Assembly: GCF_014843005.1 (NCBI RefSeq) | Contig: NZ_JACYXM010000001.1 | Span: 62,001 to 126,000 of the forward strand | Source: Rhodanobacter sp. DHG33 | GTDB taxonomy: Bacteria > Pseudomonadota > Gammaproteobacteria > Xanthomonadales > Rhodanobacteraceae | Length of the DNA stretch: 64,000 nt | Reading direction: 5' to 3' | Shown here: positions 26,597 to 36,670 of the stretch, in pieces | Layout: the number at the start of each line of letters is the position of its first letter | Position numbering within the stretch: the first letter of the stretch is position 1 | Program-made: the position numbers and the translations under genes | The notes under the pieces: generated by a model | What the model saw: only the letters and a program-made list of their open reading frames with translations | What the model was told of the DNA's origin: nothing | The model's database searches: none

Positions 26597-27043
26597 ATGC
26601 AAGATTTCCTGCACAAGCTGCCCCAGTTCATCGGCAACCATGTGGCGCTGGCCGCGCTGTTCGCGATCCTGCTGGTCGCGGTGATCGTGGTGCAGATCGG
26701 CCTGCTGTTCAGCAAGACCAAGGAGCTGACGCCAGCCGGCCTGACCCAGCTCATCAACCGCGACAGCCCGCTGCTGATCGACCTCTCGGCCATCGCCGAC
26801 TACGAGAAGATGCATGTGCCCGGCGCGCGCCACGTGCTGATGAGCCAGTTCGACCCCGAGAACAAGGAGCTGACCAAGGCCAAGGAACTGCCGGTGGTGG
26901 TGATGGACAAGGACGGCAACGGCAACTCGACCAAGGCCGCGCAGCGGCTGGTCAAAGCGGGCTTCCAGAAGGTCTATTTCCTGGGCGGCGGCGTGCTCGC
27001 CTGGCACCAGGCGCAGCTGCCGGTGGCGAAGGGCAACAAATAA
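26597..27043 (+). CDS. Membrane-anchored rhodanese-like protein lacking cysteine
   Basis: A 148-residue protein with one N-terminal transmembrane helix (about residues 17-38) and a rhodanese domain (LLIDLSAIADYEKMHVPGA, then VYFLGGGVLAW). The active-site loop reads VVMDKDGNGN where active enzymes have a cysteine, and there is no cysteine anywhere in the protein. It therefore cannot act as a sulfurtransferase by the normal route and may bind or scaffold instead. In relatives this gene often precedes grxC-secB; here the downstream neighbour is convergent. Confidence 0.9.
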   Translation: MQDFLHKLPQFIGNHVALAALFAILLVAVIVVQIGLLFSKTKELTPAGLTQLINRDSPLLIDLSAIADYEKMHVPGARHVLMSQFDPENKELTKAKELPVVVMDKDGNGNSTKAAQRLVKAGFQKVYFLGGGVLAWHQAQLPVAKGNK

Positions 27044-27046
27044 CCG

Positions 27047-28102
27047 CTACGGGTGGATGCCCGCGCGGGCGGCGATGATCTGCGCCAGCACGTCCGGCGC
27101 GTAGTCGAACGAGTCGTAGTAGAGCCTCGCCTCCGGCAGGCCCGCCGCCACGAAACGGTGGCGCGCCACCTCGATCATCGCGGGCGGCCCGCTCATGTAG
27201 ACGTCGTGCGCCGAGAGGTCGGCATGGTCGGCCAGCACCGCGTCGTGCGCCAGCCCCACGCGCAGGCCCGAGGCGCAGCCCTCCTCCGACAGCACGGCAT
27301 GGAAGCGCAGCTGCCGCGCCTGACGCTGCCACTGCCCGATCTGCGGCAGCAGGTACAGGTCCGCCGCGCGGCGCACGCCCCAGTACACGTCCATGGCGCG
27401 GCGCGTGCCGAGTTCGATGAAATGCTCGACGATGGCTTTCACCGGCGCGATGCCGGTACCGCCGGCCACGAAGATCATCGGCCGTTCCGAATCCTCGCGC
27501 GCCACGAAGGTGCCCAGTGGCGCCTCGATGCGCAACGTCTCGCCTACGGCCAAGCCCCCGGCCACGTGCGACGTGAAGCCGCCACCGGCGACATGCCGCA
27601 CGTGCAGTTCGATGCTGCCGTCGGCCTGCGGTCCGTTGGCGATGGAGAACGGCCGGCGCCGCCCGTCGTCCAGCAGCACATCGAGGTACTGGCCCGGCAG
27701 CCATTGCAGGCGCGGCTCGCCATCGACGGGCTGCAGGTGAAGGCCGGTCACGTCGGGCGCCAGTGCGTGCTTTTCGGCCACGCGCACGCTCAGCTGGCGA
27801 CGCGCGATGTCCTCCACCGAGGCCACCTCGCGCGCCTCCAGCAACAGATCGCTGGCCGGCTCCGCCTGGCACAGCAGCACGGCGTGGTGGGCGCGTTCGT
27901 CCGCGTCCAGCGCCAATGGCGGATTGCGCGGATACTCGCAGCGGCCTGCCAGCAGGGTGGCCTTGCAACTGCCGCAGACGCCCGCCCGGCACGAGTACGG
28001 CAACGCGATGCCGGCGCGCTGCGCGGCTTCCAGCACGGTTTCGCCCGCGGCCACGTCGAAGCGGCGGCCGGTGCTTTTCAGGGTGACGGTATACACGCGC
28101 AC
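27047..28102 (-). CDS. Ferredoxin-NAD(P)H reductase-type oxidoreductase (CDP-6-deoxyglucoseen reductase-like)
   Basis: A 351-residue three-part electron-transfer protein. It has an N-terminal plant-type [2Fe-2S] ferredoxin domain (Cys38, Cys43 and Cys46 in SCRAGVCGSCK, fourth Cys in VLLCQ), an FAD domain (RRPFSIANGP) and an NAD(P) domain (IFVAGGTGIAPVKAI). Such proteins serve as reductases for oxygenases or for AscD/RfbI-like 3-deoxygenation. Annotation as the latter is by resemblance only; no dehydratase partner lies nearby. No ATG fits, and GTG at 28102 is chosen, divergent from the next gene. Confidence 0.8.
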   Translation of the reverse strand: MRVYTVTLKSTGRRFDVAAGETVLEAAQRAGIALPYSCRAGVCGSCKATLLAGRCEYPRNPPLALDADERAHHAVLLCQAEPASDLLLEAREVASVEDIARRQLSVRVAEKHALAPDVTGLHLQPVDGEPRLQWLPGQYLDVLLDDGRRRPFSIANGPQADGSIELHVRHVAGGGFTSHVAGGLAVGETLRIEAPLGTFVAREDSERPMIFVAGGTGIAPVKAIVEHFIELGTRRAMDVYWGVRRAADLYLLPQIGQWQRQARQLRFHAVLSEEGCASGLRVGLAHDAVLADHADLSAHDVYMSGPPAMIEVARHRFVAAGLPEARLYYDSFDYAPDVLAQIIAARAGIHP

Positions 28103-28159
28103 ATTGTCGCCGCGATGCTCCCCGGCCGACAATGCGTACCTGTTTCGCGAGGATTGACC

Positions 28160-28600
28160 ATGGCCATCTGGCAGCAGGAAACCGATCTGGCACGCATCAA
28201 CGCATGGAGCGCCAACACGCTGATGCAGGTGCTGGGCATACGCATCACCGGGATCGGCGAGGACTGGCTGAGCGGCACCATGCCGGTGGATGCCCGTACC
28301 CACCAGCCCTATGGCCTGCTGCACGGCGGCGCCTCGGTGGCACTGGCCGAGACGCTGGGCAGCACCGCCGCGATGCTCACGCTGGACCCCGCGCGGTTTC
28401 GCGCGGTGGGCCTGGAGATCAACGCCAACCACGTGCGCGGCGTGCGCGAAGGCACCGTCACCGGCACCGCGAAGGCATTGCATCTCGGCCGCAGCACGCA
28501 AGTGTGGGAAATCCGCATCGAGGACGAGCGCCAGAAACTGGTGTGCATGTCGCGCATCACCATGGCGGTGGTGCCGGCCGAGGCGGTGGCGTCGCGTTGA
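28160..28600 (+). CDS. PaaI/MenI-type hotdog thioesterase
   Basis: A 146-residue acyl-CoA thioesterase of the hotdog fold. The signature GLLHGGASVALAETLGS contains the catalytic Glu, and the N-terminus (LARINAWSANTLMQVLGI) is like that of YdiI/EntH-type enzymes. Possible substrates include 1,4-dihydroxy-2-naphthoyl-CoA or aromatic acyl-CoAs. It overlaps the following kinase gene by four bases. Confidence 0.88.
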   Translation: MAIWQQETDLARINAWSANTLMQVLGIRITGIGEDWLSGTMPVDARTHQPYGLLHGGASVALAETLGSTAAMLTLDPARFRAVGLEINANHVRGVREGTVTGTAKALHLGRSTQVWEIRIEDERQKLVCMSRITMAVVPAEAVASR

Positions 28601-29541
28601 ACGCCGCCCCTTACGCCAGCCTCACCCCCGACCTCGTGCTGGATGCCGTGGGCAGCTGCGGGCTGTGGCCGGACGGCCGCCTGCTCGCGCTCAACAGCTA
28701 CGAGAACCGCGTGTGGCAGGTGGGCGTCGAAGATGCGCCGCCGGTGATCGCGAAGTTCTACCGGCCCGGCCGCTGGAGCGATGCGGCCATCCTCGAGGAA
28801 CACGCCTTCGCGCAGGAGCTGGCCGCCGACGAGGTGCCGATGGTGGCGCCGCTGACGTTCGACGACCGCAGTCTGCTGCACCACGGCGGCTTCCGCTACG
28901 CGCTGGCGCCGCGGCACGGCGGCCGCGCGCCGGCGCTGGAATCGCGCGAACAGCTGGAGTGGCTGGGGCGCCTGCTCGCGCGACTGCATGCGGTAGGCGC
29001 ACGGCAACCGTTCGCCCACCGCGGCACGCTGGATCGCAGCACGATGATCGCGCAGCCGATGCAGGCCGTGCTGGCTTCGTCGCTGCTGCCCGCGCATCTG
29101 CAAGGCGGCTATCGCAGCGCGGCGCAACGGCTGGATGATGCCGTCGCCGGGCGCCTCGATGTCGTCGGTCCCGTGCGCAGCTTGCGACTGCATGGCGACT
29201 GCCACCCCGGCAACATCCTGTGGACCGACACCGGTCCGCACTTCGTCGATCTCGACGACGCGCGCATGGGCCCGGCGGTGCAGGACCTGTGGATGCTCGC
29301 CAGCGACGATGCCGCGATGCATGCGCTGCTGGATGGCTATACCCAGCTACGCGACTTCGACCATGCGGAGCTTGCGCTGGTCCCCGCGCTGCGCGCGATG
29401 CGCCAGCTGCACTACGCCGGGTGGATCGCCCAGCGCTGGCACGACCCCGCTTTCCCCGCGGCGTTCCCGTTCGCGGCCGAGGCGCGCTGGTGGGACGAGC
29501 ACATCGCCGACCTGCACGAGCTGGCCGACGCGCTGGAATGA
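28597..29541 (+). CDS. srkA: Stress response kinase A-like protein (SrkA/RdoA/YihE)
   Basis: A Ser/Thr kinase of the aminoglycoside-phosphotransferase fold, implicated in surviving envelope and oxidative stress. The 314-residue protein has LRLHGDCHPGNILW (catalytic loop Asp) and HFVDLDDARMGP (metal-binding Asp), plus the family start LTPDLVLDAV. No ATG fits; a TTG at 28597 overlaps the upstream stop codon and gives the family's normal N-terminus. In enterobacteria srkA precedes dsbA; here it follows a thioesterase gene. Confidence 0.87.
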   Translation: MNAAPYASLTPDLVLDAVGSCGLWPDGRLLALNSYENRVWQVGVEDAPPVIAKFYRPGRWSDAAILEEHAFAQELAADEVPMVAPLTFDDRSLLHHGGFRYALAPRHGGRAPALESREQLEWLGRLLARLHAVGARQPFAHRGTLDRSTMIAQPMQAVLASSLLPAHLQGGYRSAAQRLDDAVAGRLDVVGPVRSLRLHGDCHPGNILWTDTGPHFVDLDDARMGPAVQDLWMLASDDAAMHALLDGYTQLRDFDHAELALVPALRAMRQLHYAGWIAQRWHDPAFPAAFPFAAEARWWDEHIADLHELADALE

Positions 29542-29614
29542 CCGGTGTCGCGAAAGACAGCGCGCGTTGCGCGTCGATCGCCTAAGCTTCCGTTTTTTGC
29601 AGCGAGGCAAATGC

Positions 29615-30049
29615 GTGCGCAACATCCTGTTCCGCCTGATCGGCATTCTTGAAGTAGCCGGCGGCTGCTACGGCATGATCCTGATGCTGTACCGCCTGCT
29701 CCCGTTCCGCGCCAGCGACAGCGTGCTCGCCCTGATCGGGTTGGCGCTGTATGCCTTTGTGCTGGTGGCGGGCGTGCTGTTGCTCGAGAACGACGAGCGC
29801 GGCGTGCGCTGGTCGGGCTGGGCGCAGTTGCTGCAATTGCCTTTGATCGCCACGCCGGTGTTCACGTACGCGCTGTACAGCGGGGGCTATGTCAACGTGT
29901 TCGCCACGCTGCATCTGCCGCCGCACCTGGAGCTGGCATCGCACTTCGCCAGTCAGGGTTTCATGCTGCGCGTCGGCGGCCCAGCCGCCTCGCATCTGGG
30001 CATCAACCTGCTCGCGCTGCTGTCCTGGCTGGCCCTGAAGTTGCGTTGA
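29615..30049 (+). CDS. Hypothetical membrane protein, four helices
   Basis: A 144-residue integral membrane protein with hydrophobic segments at about residues 5-24, 36-57, 70-88 and 120-142. The start is a GTG at 29615 with GCGAGG eight bases upstream; no in-frame ATG is near. I recognise no family. It ends six bases from the convergent sensor-kinase gene. Confidence 0.65.
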   Translation: MRNILFRLIGILEVAGGCYGMILMLYRLLPFRASDSVLALIGLALYAFVLVAGVLLLENDERGVRWSGWAQLLQLPLIATPVFTYALYSGGYVNVFATLHLPPHLELASHFASQGFMLRVGGPAASHLGINLLALLSWLALKLR

Positions 30050-30055
30050 TCCGGC

Positions 30056-31332
30056 TCAGCCGAACACGATCGTGGCGATGGCGCCGTTGGTGTCGGTGCG
30101 TGGGCGCATCGACACCTGCCAACCGTAGAGGTCGCACAACCGGCGCACGATGGCCAGGCCCAGGCCCGCGCCGCTGCCGCCCGCACCTTCGCCGCGCACG
30201 CCGCGCTGGAACAGGCGCTCGGCGTCCTCGGGCTTGATGCCGGGGCCGGTGTCGATCACCTCGATGCGGCCCGCGCCCACTTCCACGCGCACGGTGCCTT
30301 CCAGCGTGTACTTGATCGCGTTGCCGATCAGGTTGGTGAGCGCCACCGACAGCACCGAGGCCGGCGCGTTGACGCTGAGCGGCTCGCGCGCTGCCAGCTC
30401 GACCTCGATCGGCTTACCGCGTACCTGCGGGCGCTGGCTCTCGATCACGTCGGCTGCGACCTTGGCCACTTCGGTGGTCTCGCCGCGGGTGGGACCGCGC
30501 CGCTCGGCGCGCGACAGCAGCAGCAGCGCCTCGATCAGCTCGGTGGCCTGGCGTGAGGCGCGCTCGATGCGCTTCAAGCGCTCGGCGAGCTTGGGGGTGA
30601 GGTCGGGCGAACCCTGCAATAACTCCGTGGTGCTGGAGATCACTGCCAGCGGCGTGCGCAATTCATGGCTGACGTCGGAGTTGAACTCGCGATCGCGTTC
30701 CACCATCGCGGTGAGCCGGGCCGAGTAATCGTCCAGCGCCTGCGCCAGCTCGCCCACCTCGTCGTCGGCGAAATGCAGCGCCAGCGGCTCGGCCTTGCCG
30801 GCCTTGCGGAAATCGCGGATGCGCTGCGCGAGTTGGGTTACCGGTTTCAGCACCTTGCGCGATAGCCACAGGCCGATGGCGAGCGAGAGCAGGCTGAAAA
30901 GCACCACTACCGCGATCAGCGAGGTGATCAGCTGGCGCTTGCCCAGATCCTCGCGACTGATGTCGTAACGCGTGAAACCGATGATGTCGTCCTTGCGCTG
31001 CACAGCCAGCTTGTAGTGACGCATCTTGCCGCTGGCATCCATCTCGTAGATGTCGTGGACGCCGGCAGGAAGGTTCTGCCAGGCCAGCGGCATCTTGTAG
31101 AGCGTGCGGTTGCTCTTGACCCATCCCTCAATAAGTTCGGACTGGAAGGGCTCACCGGCGATGGCGTGATCCACCGCTTGATCCACATCGTTCTGCATGC
31201 TGGCGTTGATCAGCTGATCTTCCACCTTGGCACGCACATACAACGAAGCCACGGCAAACAACGCGCTGAGGCCGAAGCCGAACAGCGCGAAGGAAAGAAT
31301 GAGCCGGAAGCGAAGTTTGCGCCTGGACTGCA

Positions 31333-31333
<1 letters not shown>
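30056..31333 (-). CDS. Sensor histidine kinase
   Basis: A 425-residue two-transmembrane sensor (helices about residues 10-30 and 138-160) with a periplasmic domain of about 105 residues, a HAMP linker, the phosphoacceptor motif VSHELRTPLAV and a HATPase domain (NLIGNAIKYT, DTGPGI, GAGLGLAIV). The ATG at 31333 shares a base with the response-regulator stop codon (TGATG), so the pair is coupled. The layout is PhoQ/EnvZ-like. The periplasmic part has no recognisable ligand motif, so the signal is unknown. Confidence 0.93.
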
Positions 31334-32019
<686 letters not shown>

Positions 32020-32218
32020 GCGTCACTCCGCGATGCCGCCGGCGGGGCCGGCCTGAGCCGCAAGCTTAACATTCGCACCGCACGAAACCCGCAGGAAACC
32101 CGCTGCGGCCTGAACGCTGGCGCCGCCGGACGGCAAACCGCCGGAAACGGGCCCCGCAAGGCAAGCACCCAAGGGAGATAGCCACAAAACGGCGGCGATC
32201 GTTTTGGCGGCTTTTCTT

Positions 32219-32270
32219 CGGAGTGCCGCCATGGATGGCCGCCTCTTGATCTTCGCGTTCACGGACGAAC
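32219..32270 (-). repeat. Third copy of the dispersed palindromic repeat, minus strand
   Basis: On the minus strand this reads TTCGTCC, AACGCGAAGATCAA, GGCGGCCATCCATGG, GCACT, matching the copies at 9490 and 9554. It lies 17 bases beyond the T run of a rho-independent terminator, linked to it by ATGGGCC, as at the first copy. The rest of the 427-base gap between the response regulator and rimK (32020-32446) shows no gene. Confidence 0.75.
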
Positions 32271-32287
32271 GCACGAATACGGCCCAT

Positions 32288-32321
32288 AAAAAAACGGATG
32301 TGGCGTCTGACGCCACATCCG
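32288..32321 (-). terminator. Rho-independent terminator after rimK
   Basis: CGGATGTGGCGT (32295-32306) and ACGCCACATCCG (32310-32321) form a perfect 12-base stem with a three-base loop. On the minus strand it is followed by seven Ts (32294-32288). It would end the tRNA-rimB-rimK transcript. Confidence 0.93.
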
Positions 32322-32446
32322 GATACAGGGCTCGTCCCGTTTACCGCATCCGTCGCTGCAGGCCTTGCGACACGCATCGGCAGCGACAGTGCAATCGTTT
32401 ATAGAGGCGGGGGAGTTAGGCCTTGGTTAACTCGCATGCACGGCGT

Positions 32447-33364
32447 TCATTTCGCGTTTGCCTTGGCGCGACGCTTGATGCGCTTCGCTTCGCCGGCCTG
32501 CGCCTCGAGCAGCTCGATGATCGCGCCGGCCACATCCACGCCGGTGACCGCTTCGATGCCTTCCAGCCCCGGCGAGGCATTCACCTCCAGCACCAGCGGG
32601 CCGCGGTCCGAACGCAGCAGATCGACACCGGCAATGCCCAGCTCCAATGCCGCCGCCGCCTGCACGGCGACGCGCTTTTCCTCAGCGCTCAGCTTCACCG
32701 GCTCCGCGCTGCCGCCGCGATGCAGGTTGGCGCGGAAGTCGCCCGCGCTGGCTTCGCGCTGCATCGCCGCCACCACCTTGCCGCCGACCACGAAGCAGCG
32801 CAGGTCGCAACCCTTCGCCTCGGCGATGAACTCCTGCACCAGGAAATTCGCATACATGCCGCGGAAAGCCTCGATCACGCTCTGCGATGCACTGCGCTTC
32901 TCGGCCAGCACCACGCCGGTGCCCTGGCTGCCTTCGTTGAGTTTGATGACGTGGGGCGGATCGCCCAGCATCGCGAGCAGGTCCTCGGTATCGTCGGGGT
33001 TGTCGCCGAACACGGTGACCGGCATGGCGATGCCCTGCGCGGCGAGCATCTGCAGGCTGCGCAGCTTGTCGCGCGCGCGCAGCACGGCGTCGGAGGAATT
33101 GGGCGTGTACACGCCCATCGTCTCCAGCTGGCGCAGTACGGCGGTACCGTAGAACGTGGTCTGCGTGCCGATGCGCGGGATCGCCGCATCGAGGTCGCGC
33201 ACGGGCTTGCCCTTGTAGCGCATCGCCACATCGCCGGGCGCGATGCGCATGTAGCAGCGCAGCGGGTCGAGCACGCGCACCACATGGCCGCGCGCGCGCG
33301 CCGCGTCCACCAGCCGTTGGGTCGAATACAGCCGCGTGTTGCGCGACAGGATGGCAATCTTCAT
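32447..33364 (-). CDS. rimK: RimK-family ATP-grasp ligase
   Basis: A 305-residue ATP-grasp enzyme very close in length and motifs to RimK, which adds glutamates to the C-terminus of ribosomal protein S6. The N-terminal [19 protein letters not shown], the ATP-binding [11 protein letters not shown] and the metal-binding [14 protein letters not shown] are all seen. It overlaps the upstream retropepsin-like gene by four bases. The pairing supports a modification/processing system for S6 or a related acidic tail. Confidence 0.93.
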   Translation of the reverse strand: MKIAILSRNTRLYSTQRLVDAARARGHVVRVLDPLRCYMRIAPGDVAMRYKGKPVRDLDAAIPRIGTQTTFYGTAVLRQLETMGVYTPNSSDAVLRARDKLRSLQMLAAQGIAMPVTVFGDNPDDTEDLLAMLGDPPHVIKLNEGSQGTGVVLAEKRSASQSVIEAFRGMYANFLVQEFIAEAKGCDLRCFVVGGKVVAAMQREASAGDFRANLHRGGSAEPVKLSAEEKRVAVQAAAALELGIAGVDLLRSDRGPLVLEVNASPGLEGIEAVTGVDVAGAIIELLEAQAGEAKRIKRRAKANAK

Positions 33365-33876
33365 GGATGGTCCGTGGCCGCCTGCGGCGGTCGTGGCTGG
33401 GTGTAGGCGCGGGCCGGGTCGACCGCGAAACGCCCGTGCAGTGCGCTGCGGCCGAGCAGCATGGGAAACAGCATGTGCCGCCGATCGGTCAGGTTGATGT
33501 CAGCCTCGAAACGCCGCCCCGCCAGCAGGATTTCGCTGCGGATGAACCATCGCTCGGTGCGGCGGCCGCCGGTGTCGGTGACCGTACGCCGATCCAGCGC
33601 GCGCGCCTCGCAGCACACGATGCCCGGCGCATGCCGCCCCGGGCGTACCGTGAAGCGCAGCCATATCGCGCCGTCGCGCAGGAAACTCTCCAGCGTTTCC
33701 ACATGCAGCGCACTGCTGCGCGCGCCGGTATCGAGCTTGGCCTTGAGCTGGGCGATGCCGAGTTGGGGCAACGCCAACCGCTCGCGCCAGCCCAACACGC
33801 ACGGACTCGAGGTGGCCGGATCCGTCATGGGTGTGGTCGCACTCGCTGGGGTGGCGATGGGAACTGGCCGACTCAT
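33361..33876 (-). CDS. rimB: RimB-type retropepsin-like protease
   Basis: A 171-residue protein of the family once annotated as ATP-dependent zinc protease. The aspartic-protease-like motif [11 protein letters not shown] is present. In Pseudomonas, rimB lies with rimK and the protease acts on glutamylated RpsF. The start is uncertain: ATG at 33876 or at 33828 ([16 protein letters not shown]), and the family would fit the shorter one. It begins only 18 bases after the encoded CCA of tRNA-Gly. Confidence 0.85.
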   Translation of the reverse strand: MSRPVPIATPASATTPMTDPATSSPCVLGWRERLALPQLGIAQLKAKLDTGARSSALHVETLESFLRDGAIWLRFTVRPGRHAPGIVCCEARALDRRTVTDTGGRRTERWFIRSEILLAGRRFEADINLTDRRHMLFPMLLGRSALHGRFAVDPARAYTQPRPPQAATDHP

Positions 33877-33894
33877 ACGTGTGATACGGGGAAG

Positions 33895-33968
33895 TGGAGC
33901 GGGTGAAGGGAATCGAACCCTCGTCAGTAGCTTGGGAAGCTACAGCTCTACCATTGAGCTACACCCGC
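33895..33968 (-). tRNA. tRNA-Gly (anticodon CCC)
   Basis: The minus strand folds into a complete cloverleaf: acceptor GCGGGTG/CACCCGC, D-arm with AATGG in the loop, anticodon arm GTAGC/GCTAC with loop TTCCCAA (anticodon CCC, reading GGG), and T-arm with GTTCGATTC. Discriminator T and an encoded CCA (33897-33895) are present. rimB follows closely on the same strand and may share the transcript. Confidence 0.97.
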
Positions 33969-34218
33969 GTGTCGGCCCGCGGATGGTAACCCGGGAGACA
34001 GCATGGTGGGAATCGCCGAACCGGAGCCCGGCGTGAACCGCTCCTCGCCCATCGATATCCACTCGCTGAACCGTCGACGCGCCGAGCGCGAAAACTAAGC
34101 CGACCCTAATCCCTGCCGTAGGCATAATCGGGTCGTCAAAGCGCGGCGAACAGCAGGCTTGCGACCAGGCACGGCGCACTCCGCCGCTTCGTACCACGCG
34201 GGAACCGGGAGACCCGAA

Positions 34219-36336
34219 ATGCATACGCTTGTCCATCTGCCTGCCCCTTGGCGCCGCCGCTGGCAGCCGCTGTTGGCCGCGCTGCTCGTGTGTGCCGCGG
34301 CCACGCTGGCCCAGGCGCAATCCGTCGACGATGGCGGCGACAGCGGCGCCCCGCCGGATCGCGTGGCGCGCCTGTCCTACATCGCCGGCGATCTCGGCCT
34401 GCTGCCGGCCGGCAGCCAGGATTGGGGCAGCGCCGACCTCAACCGCCCGTTGACCACGGGCGACCGGCTCTCCACCGGCGACGGCGCGGTCGCCGAACTG
34501 GATCTGGGCAACAGCAGCCTGCGCATGGCCGGCGATACCGACTTCGGCATGCTCAACCTCAACGACAGCCTCGCGCAGATGGAGCTGACCCAGGGCACGC
34601 TGAACCTCAGCGTGCGCGACCTCGACCCCGGCCAGAGCTACGAGATCGACACGCCCACGCTGGCGCTGGTGGTGAACCAGCCCGGCACCTACCGCATCGA
34701 CGTGGACAACGGCGGCACCGGCACGCGCGTCACCGTGTTCGACGGCCAGGCCGAGGTGTACGGCGAGAACAACGCACAGCACGACGTGTCCGCCGGGCGC
34801 AGCTACCAGGTCGATGATTCCTCGCTGACCGTGATAGCGGTCTCCGATATCGGCAGCGGCGACGCCTTCGACAACTGGTGCAGCGAACGCGACCAGCGCT
34901 ACGCCCAGGCCGCGGACACGCGCTACGTATCCGCCGACGTGGTCGGCTACCAGGATCTCGACGAATACGGCAGTTGGCAGGACTCGCCCGACTACGGCAC
35001 GGTCTGGTACCCCAGCCAGGTACCGGTGGGTTGGGCACCGTACCGCAACGGCCACTGGACCTGGATCGCCCCCTGGGGCTGGACCTGGGTGGACGACCTG
35101 CCGTGGGGCTTCGCGCCCTACCACTACGGACGCTGGGCCTGGATCCACGGTGCCTGGGGCTGGGTCCCGGGCCCCCGGCGCGAACGTCCGGTGTACGCGC
35201 CGGCGCTGGTGGGGTTCGTGGGCGGCGGCGGCTGGGGCGTATCCGCCGGACTCCGGGGCGGCGCCCCCGTGGGTTGGTTCCCGCTGGGGCCGGGCGAGGT
35301 CTACAACCCCTGGTACCGCTGCAATTTCGCCTGCTACCAGCGCGTCAACATCACCAACATCAACGTGCACAACACGATGTACCGCAACTCGGTCATCAAC
35401 CGCATCAACAGCCAGTACAACCTCTATCGCGAAGGCCGCGCACCGCAGGGCGTCAACTATGCGAACCGCGCCGCGCCGCGCGGCTTCACCGCCGTGCCCG
35501 GCTCGGCCTTTGCCAGCGGGCAGCACGTGCAACGCGACCTGCTCCAGGTCGACTCGCACCAGCTTGCCGCCGCGCCCGTGACGTCCGCCGGCGTGACTTC
35601 GCTGCGCCCAGCGCCGCGGTCCATGACGCAACCGTTCAACCCGCGGATGCGTTCGCTGCCTACTGCGGATTTCCGCCGCAGCGTGGTGGCGCGCACGCCT
35701 CCGGCTGCGCAGACAAATTCCGCCCCATCGAACGAACGCGCACCGCAACGCCCGGGCACGACATTCGACAACGTGCACCTGTTGAACGCGCAAGCCGGTG
35801 CGGCACGTCCTGCTCCCGCCAATCTGCCGAACATGCACCGCGTGGAGGCCATGCCGCCGCGTGCCGATACCCTGCCCTCGGCTCGCTACGTCCGTCCGGA
35901 AACGACCATGCGCACGCTGCCCACGGTCGAACCGATCCGCCGCGCCTCGCCGGCCGACATGCAGCCGCGACCGGGCGTGAGCTTCATCTCCGGTCCGGAG
36001 CCGTCCCGTCCGCAGCCGTCCGATTACAGCGCGCGTCCCGCTGACACGCTTCCGCAAGCGCCGCAGTTCCAACGTGTCCCGCAATACGCACAGCCACGCA
36101 ACCAGCCGGTGCAGGGGCAATCGCTGCGGCCGTCGTACTACCAACCGCAGCAGCGCCAAAGCTTCAATCCTTCCTACGAACCGATGCAGCGCGGAAACAG
36201 CCAGCCGTCCTGGCAGCCGCAGCAACGCTTCCAGCAGGCGCCCCATTCCGCGACGCCATCCCAGGCGCAACCACAACGGCACGCCGAGTCGTCAAACAGG
36301 GCGCCACCGCCCAGCAAGTACGAACAGCAGCACTGA
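34219..36336 (+). CDS. Secreted FecR-like / DUF6600 protein with a long disordered tail
   Basis: A 705-residue exported protein. A signal peptide (to about residue 34, ending LAQAQS) is followed by a FecR-like beta domain (about 50-200), then a Trp-rich block ([34 protein letters not shown]) typical of DUF6600, around residues 270-320. The last 300 residues are Pro/Gln/Arg-rich low complexity. GGGAGA precedes the ATG at 34219. Function is unknown; repeated aromatic motifs suggest cell-wall or glycan binding. It is monocistronic. Confidence 0.85.
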   Translation: MHTLVHLPAPWRRRWQPLLAALLVCAAATLAQAQSVDDGGDSGAPPDRVARLSYIAGDLGLLPAGSQDWGSADLNRPLTTGDRLSTGDGAVAELDLGNSSLRMAGDTDFGMLNLNDSLAQMELTQGTLNLSVRDLDPGQSYEIDTPTLALVVNQPGTYRIDVDNGGTGTRVTVFDGQAEVYGENNAQHDVSAGRSYQVDDSSLTVIAVSDIGSGDAFDNWCSERDQRYAQAADTRYVSADVVGYQDLDEYGSWQDSPDYGTVWYPSQVPVGWAPYRNGHWTWIAPWGWTWVDDLPWGFAPYHYGRWAWIHGAWGWVPGPRRERPVYAPALVGFVGGGGWGVSAGLRGGAPVGWFPLGPGEVYNPWYRCNFACYQRVNITNINVHNTMYRNSVINRINSQYNLYREGRAPQGVNYANRAAPRGFTAVPGSAFASGQHVQRDLLQVDSHQLAAAPVTSAGVTSLRPAPRSMTQPFNPRMRSLPTADFRRSVVARTPPAAQTNSAPSNERAPQRPGTTFDNVHLLNAQAGAARPAPANLPNMHRVEAMPPRADTLPSARYVRPETTMRTLPTVEPIRRASPADMQPRPGVSFISGPEPSRPQPSDYSARPADTLPQAPQFQRVPQYAQPRNQPVQGQSLRPSYYQPQQRQSFNPSYEPMQRGNSQPSWQPQQRFQQAPHSATPSQAQPQRHAESSNRAPPPSKYEQQH

Positions 36337-36404
36337 ACCTCGAAGGGCTGGGCCTGCATACCCCCCCCTGCACGCAGGGGAGGGAGCAAGGCGCCGCCAG
36401 CGGC

Positions 36405-36410
36405 TACAAT
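36405..36410 (+). promoter_or_regulatory. Candidate -10 element placed for a leaderless thiS mRNA
   Basis: TACAAT ends six bases before the thiS ATG (36417). There is no room for a TPP riboswitch or a ribosome binding site between them, and I see no TPP-riboswitch motif in the 80 bases upstream. Confidence 0.5.
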
Positions 36411-36416
36411 GGCCGC

Positions 36417-36617
36417 ATGCAGATCATGCTCAACGGCCAGCCGCGCGATTGCGCGCCCTCCACCACGATTGCCCAGCTCCTGGAGACCGCCGGTTACGGC
36501 GGCCGGCGCGTGGCGGTGGAGTTGAACCGCGAAATCGTGCCGCGCAGCCAGCACGCCAGCCACCTGCTCGCCGACGGCGACCAGGTCGAGATCGTCCACG
36601 CCATCGGCGGCGGCTGA
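36417..36617 (+). CDS. thiS: Sulfur carrier protein ThiS
   Basis: A 66-residue ubiquitin-like protein that carries sulfur as a C-terminal thiocarboxylate for thiazole synthesis. It starts [12 protein letters not shown] and ends in the required Gly-Gly (HAIGGG). thiG follows after 53 bases. Conservation and position leave no doubt about function. The adenylating enzyme ThiF is not in the window. Confidence 0.93.
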   Translation: MQIMLNGQPRDCAPSTTIAQLLETAGYGGRRVAVELNREIVPRSQHASHLLADGDQVEIVHAIGGG

Positions 36618-36670
36618 TCCCACCTCGCCATCCGATCCATCGCGGCGAGTGCCGCGGAAGAAGGCCCACC

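Noticed and set aside
26597-27043. Calling the rhodanese-like gene an active thiosulfate sulfurtransferase
   Set aside because: There is no cysteine in the protein, so the family's catalytic mechanism is impossible.
33940-36282. 780-codon minus-strand frame opposite the DUF6600 gene
   Set aside because: The plus-strand protein has a signal peptide, ribosome binding site and known domain; the minus frame has none and runs into the tRNA.
36337-36416. Possible TPP riboswitch upstream of thiS
   Set aside because: The 80 bases lack the conserved TPP-riboswitch core motif, and a TACAAT box sits right before the start codon.
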